A stretch of 64,000 nucleotides of DNA from Pediococcus pentosaceus. GTDB lineage: Bacteria; Bacillota; Bacilli; Lactobacillales; Lactobacillaceae. A model generated the notes under the pieces. That model worked only from the letters and a program-made list of their open reading frames with translations, ran no database searches and was not told the origin of the DNA. The first letter of the stretch is position 1; each line of letters begins with the position of its first letter. Positions 9,185 through 15,965 of the stretch are shown one piece after another. The translations under genes and the position numbers were made by a program. The DNA lies in the NCBI RefSeq assembly GCF_001437285.1, contig NZ_JQBF01000003.1:124001-188000 (forward strand), read 5' to 3'.

Positions 9185-9213
9185 ATCCCTCTAAACTACC
9201 GGTCTAGAGGGAT
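9185..9213 (-). terminator. Probable terminator of the broken PgrA-like gene
   Basis: ATCCCTCTA / TAGAGGGAT form a 9-bp stem, followed on the minus strand by TTTAATTTG. The T-run is interrupted, so termination may be partial. Confidence 0.55.
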
Positions 9214-9639
9214 ATTACATGATTAGATAATCATAGGTTTAAATTAGTTATGCTTACGCTTTGAAATTGAAATAAGGCCTAAGCTAGATAATGCTAAACC
9301 GATCATACCAAGTAATGATATTTCTTGATTTGAAGTTTGATCACCCGTTTGTGGCAGTTGTTTTTGATTAATCGTCTTTGCCGCTACTTGAGCAGGTGTT
9401 ATTGTGCTACTATTTCGTGAATTTACGAAAGATAAGTTATTTGTAGTAGCATCATTATCTCGAATATCGGAATCATCAATACCATTTGTAGTTAACTCAG
9501 AATTGGTACTAAAACTATGATCTGAATCGTTGCTATTAGTATCTGAACCGCTATTGTTGACATTTGATCCACCATTATCGGAGCGAGAGTGGTTGGTATC
9601 TTGATTGGTGTTCGAATTATCACTATTGTTATCAGTATT

Positions 9640-9915
9640 AGAACCAGAATTATTATTATCCGATTCATTATTATCAGTATCAGAACCGTTATTATGGTTA
9701 TCGTTTGATCCGGAATTATTGTTATCTGGATCGGTGTTTGAATTGCCACCGTTGTTATCAGAGCCAGAATTGTTATTGTCTGATCCATTATTGTCAGAAC
9801 CAGAGTTGTTGTCAGTATCAGAACCGTTATTATGGTTGTCATCTGAGCCAGAGTTATTGTTGTCTGGGTCAGTATTTGAGTCATCACCATTATTGTCAGT
9901 GTCTGAACCATTATT
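9640..9915 (-). repeat. Asn/Asp/Ser repeat region of the wall spacer
   Basis: The spacer of the broken surface protein contains imperfect repeats in which SNTDPDNNNSGS plus DNHNNGSDTDNN recurs about 117 bases apart, with shorter GSDNN units between. Low-complexity repeats such as this vary in length by recombination. Confidence 0.7.
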
Positions 9916-10365
9916 TTCGGCAGCAGCCTTAGCGTCGGCTAAAGTCTTTTCGTCCTTAGCTAGCTTAGCTTGCAATTGAGCTAATTGGTCTTTCAAACTC
10001 TTGATCTTAGCATCAGAAGTAGCGATCGCAGATTGATTATCAGCAAGTGCTTGCTTAGCGTTAGCAAGGTCTTTAGCTAATTGGGCTGCTTTAGCCTGAT
10101 CAGCTTCAAGCGTTGCTTTAGCAGCGTTATAAGCATTTAATTGGTCGCCGTATTGGGCAGTAGCATCAGCGAGGGCTTTTTCGGCATTAGCTAATTTGGT
10201 CTTAGCATTAGCTAAGTTAGCTTGGGCCGTTTTAAGTTGAGCCTTAGCATTAGCTAAAGTTTGTTGGGCAAGCTTGGAAGCACTAGCAGTGCTATTAGCA
10301 TTGTAATTAGCTTGTGTGTAAGCCTTATTAGCACTAGCAACTTGAGCTAAAGCTTGGTTATAATC

Positions 10366-10375
10366 GTTAAGTTAA
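10366..10375. repeat. 5-bp tandem duplication causing the frameshift
   Basis: GTTAAGTTAA on the plus strand; the intact paralogue has a single unit at the equivalent codon position. The duplication shifts the reading frame of the LPXTG protein. Confidence 0.85.
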
Positions 10376-11897
10376 CCGCTTGGGTATAAGCTGGGTTAGT
10401 TTCCACAGAATCGTAACCATGGTTGACGTATTCACTATAAGCACCATTGCTTAAAGCTTTTTCGGCTGTACCGTCAGTACCAGTCTTAGCAACCCAGAAG
10501 TCGAATAGGTAAGTTATGGTGTTTAAACCAGTGTCGCCACCGTCTAGGTAGTGTTGAAGATTAAAACTCATGTAGACTTGATCAGCTTCATCTTGACTTC
10601 CATAAGTGTGACTTAAGAAGTTATCACGATGTCCCCATCCCCAATGACCGTCCGCAAAGGACATACCAGTGAGGAATTGAAGAAGTTGAACTTTTAATTG
10701 GAGTAAGGTCGTATCACTATTTTCTAGGATGCTACCATATAGGTTTTCACCACCGTTGATTACATCGTATTGATTACCACCGGCCACTTTACTAATGGCA
10801 TCATCTAATTCAGCTGAACCAGTGTCTGTATGCACACCAGCTTCAGTGCCATTTTTAACACGTAAGTTTACCACAGCATTACCAAGTTCTTGGACTGTAT
10901 CAGACATCAGAATTGGCTTTAATCCATGTTGTTTACGTAGGCTGTTGATTAAAGTGAGGGCGTATTGAGCTAACTCTTTTTGTTGTTGAGCAGTCAATTG
11001 CGTACCGGCTTTAATCACGGCTGAAGTATCGTTGGCACCGGTATATTTATACCAAGGATCTGTAGAGGCATAGTATTCTTGGTTCTTTTCTTCATCAGTT
11101 AAGCCACTAGGTTCTACCAGTTCAGTAGGTAAATCGGCTTCACTATCAATGTTAGTTGGATCAAGCTGACTGCCCGGTTTAGCTGGGGTAGGGTCATGAT
11201 GCACGTTAGATGTCTTTGGCGTATTATCAGCCTTGTTCTTAGCGGCATCAGCTTTAGCTTGTGCATCCGCTTTGGCCTTAGCAGCCGCATCTTTATCAGC
11301 TTGAGCTTTAGCTGCTTTGTCGGCCGCTTCTTTAGCAGCTTTATCAGCAGCAGCTTGTTGAGCTTGAGCTTTATCAGCGTCTGATTGGGCTTTGTTCTTA
11401 TCAGTTTCTGCTTGATCTTTAGCATTTTGGACGTCATCGTAGCCATCTGGCGTAGCATCGTCTACAGCATCTTGATCTTTATTAACTTGATTATTAGCTT
11501 TATCAGATGCATCTTGAGCTTTGTTAACATCATCTCGTTTGTTAGCCGTCTGGTTGTTTAAATCATCGTTGTTGGCTTGTTCTTTAGCAGTATCATCTTG
11601 ATTTTTAGCGATATCTCTATTGTCTTGATCAACGTCTTTTTGAGCGTCGTCGATGGCTTGTTGTTGAGCGGGTGTCGCTTCAGCAACTTTATTAGTTGAG
11701 ACGTCAGTAGTTGGCGTTGTGTCTTTAGCAGCGGATACTGGTTGACCATTAATTTCATCGGCATGAACGCCAACACCTGAAATTGTAAAACTTCCTCCTA
11801 GTGCGGCTAATGTAATTCCAGATACGAGCCAAAATTTACCGGCTTTAAACGTTTTAAAATGAACTTTATTTGTTCTGCTTTCCACTAAAATTTCCTC

Positions 11898-12107
11898 CTA
11901 ATTTTCTTTAAAAAATAACTCGATGGGAATATTAAATTGTTTATGCATCGCTTTTACTTCAGAAATTCTAAAATCGCTTTGACCATTCAATTTTCGATTT
12001 AATGTAGTCCGGCCAATGCCAAGGAATTTAGCGACCTGTTCTTGCTTAATTTGTTTAGTTTTTAAATAACCTAATACTTCGAGAGAAGATTGTTTATCAA
12101 TATCCAA
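11898..12107 (-). CDS. Small XRE-family regulator (paralogue a1)
   Basis: A 69-residue protein consisting almost only of a Cro/CI-type helix-turn-helix: KQEQVAKFLGIGRTTLNRKLNG (helices 2 and 3 at about residues 20-42). Start TTG 12107 follows AAGGTG. Its TAG stop overlaps the ribosome site of the PgrA-like gene 12 bases downstream, so the two form an operon and the protein is a good candidate regulator of that surface protein. It is divergent from the XRE gene at 12284, and the same divergent pair occurs again at 13320-13950. Confidence 0.8.
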   Translation of the reverse strand: MDIDKQSSLEVLGYLKTKQIKQEQVAKFLGIGRTTLNRKLNGQSDFRISEVKAMHKQFNIPIELFFKEN

Positions 12108-12127
12108 AAAATCACCTTCTTTTTCAA

Positions 12128-12168
12128 CCTTATCCCGTGTAGAGATTCCCTGTAAGGAATTGTAACCC
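12128..12168 (-). promoter_or_regulatory. Shared promoter/operator element, copy B
   Basis: Contains AGAGATTCCCTGTAAGGAAT, an inverted repeat ATTCC / GGAAT with a 6-base spacer, upstream of the minus-strand XRE a1 / surface-protein operon. Related to 6201-6242 and 13552-13592. Confidence 0.5.
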
Positions 12169-12226
12169 TGATTCGATTACTTATCAATAGAACATTTTCC
12201 TTTTAAAATACATTAGTGGTTTAATG

Positions 12227-12260
12227 GATACAAATGTATCTTTTAAAGTACGTTTGTATC
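12227..12260 (+). promoter_or_regulatory. GATACAAA/TTTGTATC operator-like repeats
   Basis: GATACA-AA-TGTATC (12227-12240) is an inverted repeat, and a further TTTGTATC half-site lies at 12253-12260, just before the XRE gene at 12284. More half-sites flank the gene downstream (12571-12577, 12621-12628). Autoregulation is a reasonable inference. Confidence 0.45.
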
Positions 12261-12283
12261 AAAAAAGAAATGGAGAACTTATT

Positions 12284-12529
12284 TTGTTATTTAGTCTGAT
12301 GTTAAAAAATGCACGCCAAGAGAAAAAGCTTACTCAAATCGATTTAATTCGTAAAATTCACGACGAGTTAGGTGTTGATATATCTACGAGTATGTTGTCA
12401 CGGTATGAAGACGAAACAGCAGAGATGCCACGTAGAATTTCAATCAAGGCGATATTTGCCTTAGCAGTGTATTTGGATCTCGATTTGAACAAGATTGCAA
12501 AAGATGAAATTAAAGCTATTAAAAAGTAG
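12284..12529 (+). CDS. Small XRE-family regulator (paralogue b1)
   Basis: An 81-residue DNA-binding protein with a Cro/CI helix-turn-helix (LTQIDLIRKIHDELGVDISTSMLSRYED) that is unusual in having a long linker between helices 2 and 3. TTG 12284 is preferred to the in-frame ATG at 12224: it follows GGAG (12272-12275) by 8 bases and aligns with the N-terminus of paralogue b2 at 13684. The longer reading would also translate the GATACAAA repeats, which look like an operator. Divergent from a1. Confidence 0.75.
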   Translation: MLFSLMLKNARQEKKLTQIDLIRKIHDELGVDISTSMLSRYEDETAEMPRRISIKAIFALAVYLDLDLNKIAKDEIKAIKK

Positions 12530-12562
12530 GATGAATTAGCTTATTTAATATGAAAAAAATTT

Positions 12563-12634
12563 GAGTAGCTTTGTATCTGTCAAGTGGCGACGCTTGACTC
12601 CAATTTAATCTACTTTATTAGATACAAATAGCTC
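12563..12634 (+). other. Nested inverted repeat downstream of XRE b1
   Basis: Outer arms GAGTAGCTTTGTATCT (12563-12578) and AGATACAAATAGCTC (12620-12634) are largely complementary. Inside lies an 8-bp hairpin GTCAAGTG / CGCTTGAC closed by a GCGA tetraloop of the GNRA class. It could be a 3' UTR fold or, through TTTGTATC, a protein-binding site; there is no T-run for termination. Confidence 0.45.
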
Positions 12635-12713
12635 TTCATCCCCTTTCTAATTATCTAAATACCGAAGCAAAGGTATTTTTAACAGACACAGATTGCTTGA
12701 ATAGCGTCAGGTG

Positions 12714-12777
12714 ATTCTCAAAACGTTAATATTTATATTTTCGTTTAAAACACTTTCCTTTGGGAGAGTGTTTTTTG
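12714..12777 (+). repeat. Direct repeat copy 2: orphan rpsI 3' end plus terminator (att-like)
   Basis: Matches 3573-3637 except for one substitution and one T fewer. No further rpsI sequence precedes it, so this is a detached copy of the gene end, as left when an element integrates at a gene's 3' terminus. It retains a functional-looking terminator (12747-12776). Confidence 0.85.
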
Positions 12778-13080
12778 TTTAAGACGTGATTCTAAAAAAT
12801 ATCAAATCATTTGTTATTAGTTAATTCTAAAATCTAGTGGTTACTGATTTTAGATTGTAGTAAAAAGGATTGATCTCTGTTGTGATATAGAGGTCAATCT
12901 TAAGATATGTCGTATGAAAATAGTACAAATTCCATTGCCATTCTGAAACAGTTACTTGCTCATTAAGTGCAATTTTAAGTGAAACATAGCTAAGTTTAGC
13001 CTGCTGTTATCTAGTAAAATTACAATTAGAGTTCACAAGATATGACTGACATTATGGGTTTTGTAATTATAATGCAAATT
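12778..13080. other. Gene-free stretch between the island edge and the second RNA element
   Basis: No supported coding frame or strong hairpin was seen here. Short reading frames crossing 13026-13269 on both strands coincide with the structured element and lack convincing ribosome sites. Confidence 0.5.
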
Positions 13081-13100
13081 TGTTTAATTTTTAGTACAAT

Positions 13101-13240
13101 AAAACCCCCACGAACCGCTGCACATCGATCCGTGGGGGTTATTAATTGCAGTGATAAAAGAAGTATATACGTTAATTCGAGATGGGGAAGTAAGCTGGGG
13201 TACTTACTTTTCAATAACTTCGGACAGTATCACTGCAATT
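13101..13240 (-). ncRNA. Structured RNA element, copy 2, ending in a terminator
   Basis: Same layout as 6310-6443 on the minus strand: long helix AATTGCAGTGATA / TATCACTGCAATT (13228-13240 with 13144-13156), inner hairpin AAGTAAG / CTTACTT with C-rich loop (13188-13209), and a terminator-like hairpin CCCCCACG / CGTGGGGG (13131-13138 with 13105-13112) followed by TTTTATT. Relative to copy 1 an A-T pair in the long helix has become G-C, and the terminator stem is different in sequence but still paired. It lies downstream of the minus-strand XRE gene a2. A TATAAT box is present upstream on the minus strand (near 13276), so independent transcription is possible. Confidence 0.65.
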
Positions 13241-13319
13241 GTATTTTTATATTTTTTAAGGGGTATTGATATAGGATTATACTAGAGATTAATCTATGAC
13301 AAACTTTTTTAAAGATCTA

Positions 13320-13526
13320 CTATTCTTCGAAAAATAAACTCAAAGGAACATTGTATTGTTTATGAATTAATTTGATTTCAGAAATTTTAAACTCACTTGA
13401 ACCATTTAATTTTCGATTTAAGGTCGTGCGACTGATACCGAGGTAATTTGCCGCGTCTTCTTGTTTTATTTGCTTAGCTTTTAGGTGTTTTAATACTCCT
13501 TGCGAAGCTTGAGCATCGTCATTCAT
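13320..13526 (-). CDS. Small XRE-family regulator (paralogue a2)
   Basis: A 68-residue helix-turn-helix protein (KQEDAANYLGISRTTLNRKLNG) very similar to a1 at 11898-12107 along its full length. ATG 13526 is chosen because it follows AGGATGG by 8 bases and aligns with the start of a1; a longer reading from 13538 is possible. Divergent from b2. Unlike a1 it has no surface-protein gene downstream; the structured RNA element follows instead. Confidence 0.78.
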   Translation of the reverse strand: MNDDAQASQGVLKHLKAKQIKQEDAANYLGISRTTLNRKLNGSSEFKISEIKLIHKQYNVPLSLFFEE

Positions 13527-13551
13527 ATATTTCACCATCCTATTATACTTT

Positions 13552-13592
13552 TAAATACTCCTTATAGAGATTCCTAACATGGGATTATAATA
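13552..13592 (-). promoter_or_regulatory. Shared promoter/operator element, copy C
   Basis: AGAGATTCC-N6-GGGATTATAAT on the plus strand; the minus strand shows TATAATCCC followed by AGGAATCTCTATAAGGA. Aligns with copies A and B and precedes XRE a2. Confidence 0.5.
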
Positions 13593-13683
13593 CTTGAGGG
13601 TATCCTTTTCAATATTTGTTATGCTTTAATTAAAATGTATGTACTGAAATTGAAACATTCGAATATAAAGGAGGATTCCGTCC

Positions 13684-13950
13684 TTGATTTTTAGCTCGGT
13701 TTTAAGAAAGGCTCGTGAAGAACGTAAAATGAGCCAAATTGAATTAATTCGCAAAATCCATGACGAATATGGAATTGATATATCAACTAGTATGTTATCT
13801 CGTTATGAGGATGAGTTGACTCCATTGCCAAGACGAATGTCAATAAAAGCAATGTTTGCACTATCGGTTTATTTAGATATTGATTTAAATGAACTTGCTC
13901 GGAAAGAAGTTGAAAAAATCATAAAGATAAAAAATAGTAATAAAAAATAA
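13684..13950 (+). CDS. Small XRE-family regulator (paralogue b2)
   Basis: An 88-residue helix-turn-helix protein, clearly paralogous to b1 (shared core IRKIHDE-GIDISTSMLSRYEDE and PRR-SIKA-FAL-VYLD). Start TTG 13684 is behind AAAGGAGG. The extra C-terminal Lys-rich tail (IIKIKNSNKK) is not in b1. With a2 it forms the second copy of the divergent regulator pair. A short hairpin ATAGTGCT / AGCACTAT follows at 13967-13987. Confidence 0.78.
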   Translation: MIFSSVLRKAREERKMSQIELIRKIHDEYGIDISTSMLSRYEDELTPLPRRMSIKAMFALSVYLDIDLNELARKEVEKIIKIKNSNKK

Positions 13951-14219
13951 ATTATCAGCATAGTGCTACAAGAGCACTATAGCATAGGTTTTAAATACAT
14001 GCTATCGATTAACTGACTTTTATATAACTAAAAAACTCTTTTTGAGAATAATGGCGACTAATGGAATAATTTTACTAAGTCTAACTGAAAGAAATACAAA
14101 GAAGATTGCTAATGTTTAAAAGCTTTTAGAATAAAATTCATATTCTTTGAAATAGAAAACAGTTTCATTTACACTGTAGGCGTAGATGATAAGTTATAAG
14201 TTTGAAAGGGGTATGTAAA

Positions 14220-14702
14220 ATGTCAGAACATAAAGCACAATTTCCTAAAACAATGGAACAACTCAATCAATTAATTGCAGATATTAGTCAATTAGAAACT
14301 AATATTCAGCAAACTCATTGGTATATGCGTGGATCAGAATTCTTTAGATTACATCCTCAAATGGATGAATATAACGAAGAATTAGGTGAACAACTTGATG
14401 AAATTGCTGAACGTTTAATTGCTCTGGGTGGTTCACCATATGCTACAACGCATGAATTTATTGATCATACCGGATTACCCGACGAAAAGATAACTTGGAA
14501 TCAATATTCATTACCAGAGCTAATGCAACGCCTTAATGATCAATTTAAGTATCTTGCCAGTCAGTATCGGATTGGTATGGAAGTATCGGATGAAGAACGT
14601 GACTTCTCCACTCAAGATATGTTAAACGGATTTAGGGCAGAAGTTGATAAATGGATTTGGATGGTTAGTGCATATCTTAACCAAGGTCCTTTAGATAAAT
14701 AG
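14220..14702 (+). CDS. dps: Dps family ferritin-like DNA-protection protein
   Basis: Dps dodecamers oxidise and store iron with hydrogen peroxide, protecting DNA. The 160-residue protein has the inter-subunit ferroxidase residues in their usual spacing: His33 in THWYMRG, His45, Asp60 and Glu64 in DEIAERL. Start ATG 14220 follows AAAGGGG; the upstream reading from 14202 lacks a ribosome site. It is a single-gene unit closed by a strong terminator. Regulation by PerR or a related repressor is usual, but I found no convincing box. Confidence 0.92.
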   Translation: MSEHKAQFPKTMEQLNQLIADISQLETNIQQTHWYMRGSEFFRLHPQMDEYNEELGEQLDEIAERLIALGGSPYATTHEFIDHTGLPDEKITWNQYSLPELMQRLNDQFKYLASQYRIGMEVSDEERDFSTQDMLNGFRAEVDKWIWMVSAYLNQGPLDK

Positions 14703-14721
14703 AATTTTTTATAAATAATTG

Positions 14722-14757
14722 AAAAGGCTTAGCCGTTGAAAAACAGCTAAGCCTTTT
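14722..14757. terminator. Bidirectional terminator between dps and the DUF4767 lipoprotein
   Basis: AAAAGGCTTAGC / GCTAAGCCTTTT with a 12-base loop; A- and T-rich on both sides, so it can serve both converging genes. Confidence 0.85.
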
Positions 14758-14773
14758 AGATTGAATTGATATT

Positions 14774-15910
14774 TTAATCATCTCCATGATGATCAGCGTA
14801 GTAATCATTTGATGCATATTCTTTAGCAAGCGCTGGAGATTTATAATAATGAGCAGTAGTGGCTATCATTGCACCACCGGCTTCCGTCAGTACTTCAATT
14901 TTTTTACCGTCCACAGTTTGAGTAGTGTTATAGTAATAAGTTCCATCTCCACTGCCTTGGTACCAGCCTCGGATGTTTACTATCCTAGAGGGATTTTCGT
15001 CTCCTTTAAAGATACCATCATTACTTTCCATAAACGTCGCAACAACCCAGTTATCCTTACTAGTATCATTAGCATCGTAAGTAATTTCTGAGGGATGTTT
15101 TGAAGCCTCGAAAGCTTTGTCAGTTTTCCCCATACTTTTCCAAAGGTTGCCATCGAAAGAAACGGTTTGAATTTTATCCTCATCAGTGTACGTATACCAA
15201 GTTCCTTGCATTCGTGAAGGAAATACAAATTTTTGATCATTTGTATCTGATGAACCTGATTTATTAGATGACTTAGTGGTTGCAGATTTTGGAGTAGCCG
15301 TTTTTTTGCTATTAACAATATTTTTAAATTCGTTACTTAAATCTGTATTTTGAGTAGGTTCAAAATGAACTAATCCATCGGGAGTTCCTTGATTTTGTTC
15401 AGTGTAATAGACAATAGGAGTATGATCCTGAATGGTAAATAGATAAATTCGCCCGCCAATGGTTGAACCACCATTAGTATCTTCATAAATTGCTACAACA
15501 TTTACTTTATATTTATTTGAACCGTCTGGCGACCAGCCAGCAGACAGCTTATGGTTGCTAAAAGCAGTTTTATTGTCGGAAAAATCGTTGGGATAATGTA
15601 AACCAGTATATGTTGTATTTCTATCTGGAGTACATTGAGTATAGCTTTGTTTCATAGTTTGTCCCCAAGTAACCATGAAGGAAGCTAATTTATCATCCTT
15701 GGTATCATTCCAGACACTCGAACTTTGATTGCTAGAATTTTTTGAATAAAAACTTTTAGCAGTAGAGTGCTTTTTTGCGTTCGAAGAGTTGTCTGTTATT
15801 TTAGTATTACTACTAGTGGTATTGGTAGTATTTTGCCCACAAGCGCCCAGAAGTAAGGTACAAAGCCCTAAAAGTAACGTTAAAGTAATTTTATTATGTG
15901 CATTTTTCAA
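14774..15910 (-). CDS. DUF4767-containing lipoprotein
   Basis: A 378-residue exported lipoprotein with lipobox LLLGAC near residue 25 and a Ser/Asn/Thr tether. Residues about 65-205 (VWNDTKDDKLASFMVTWGQTM...) match my knowledge of the DUF4767 domain found in lactobacilli; the C-terminal third opens with FPSRMQGTWYT, a PxxxxGxW module similar to that in the lipoprotein at 7640. Start TTG 15910 is placed 8 bases after GGAGG; reading from 15925 would include the ribosome site. No catalytic motif is apparent; function unknown. Confidence 0.8.
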   Translation of the reverse strand: MKNAHNKITLTLLLGLCTLLLGACGQNTTNTTSSNTKITDNSSNAKKHSTAKSFYSKNSSNQSSSVWNDTKDDKLASFMVTWGQTMKQSYTQCTPDRNTTYTGLHYPNDFSDNKTAFSNHKLSAGWSPDGSNKYKVNVVAIYEDTNGGSTIGGRIYLFTIQDHTPIVYYTEQNQGTPDGLVHFEPTQNTDLSNEFKNIVNSKKTATPKSATTKSSNKSGSSDTNDQKFVFPSRMQGTWYTYTDEDKIQTVSFDGNLWKSMGKTDKAFEASKHPSEITYDANDTSKDNWVVATFMESNDGIFKGDENPSRIVNIRGWYQGSGDGTYYYNTTQTVDGKKIEVLTEAGGAMIATTAHYYKSPALAKEYASNDYYADHHGDD

Positions 15911-15965
15911 ACTGATTTCCTCCAAAAAGATTTAATTAATGCTACTAACATTGTACTCCAAAACG

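Larger units (their letters stand above)
9244..11885 (-). pseudogene. SEC10/PgrA-type LPXTG surface protein, frameshifted
   Basis: Paralogue of 3710-6157. The N-terminal part (11885 down to about 10350) has a KTFKAGKFW signal peptide, coiled coil and the central domain (INSLRKQHGLKPILMSD). After VETNPAYTQAVN the frame is lost because GTTAA is duplicated in tandem (10366-10370 and 10371-10375); translation then stops after seven residues at 10347. Removing one copy restores AVNDYNQALAQ, matching the intact paralogue, and an open frame to 9244 that includes the second coiled coil, a long Asn/Asp/Ser-rich spacer and the anchor LPQTGDQTSNQE. Repaired length would be 878 residues. As it stands the product would be secreted without a wall anchor. 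Start GTG 11885 behind AGGAGG, which overlaps the stop of the XRE gene upstream. Slippage at the 5-base repeat could restore the frame. Confidence 0.88.

Noticed and set aside
9492-9979. Repetitive reading frames opposite or overlapping the Asn/Asp/Ser spacer
   Set aside because: Low-complexity translations of the repeat DNA in the wrong frame; the correct frame continues to the LPQTG anchor.
13042-13269. Possible small hydrophobic toxin peptide (MTDIMGFVIIMQICLIFSTIK...) at the second RNA element
   Set aside because: It reads through the helices of the structured element, has no ribosome site and no counterpart at the first element, so I do not call a gene; a type I toxin-antitoxin reading remains only a hypothesis.
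14100-14219. PerR-like operator before dps
   Set aside because: Only weak AT-rich partial repeats such as GAATAAAATTC; too far from the consensus.
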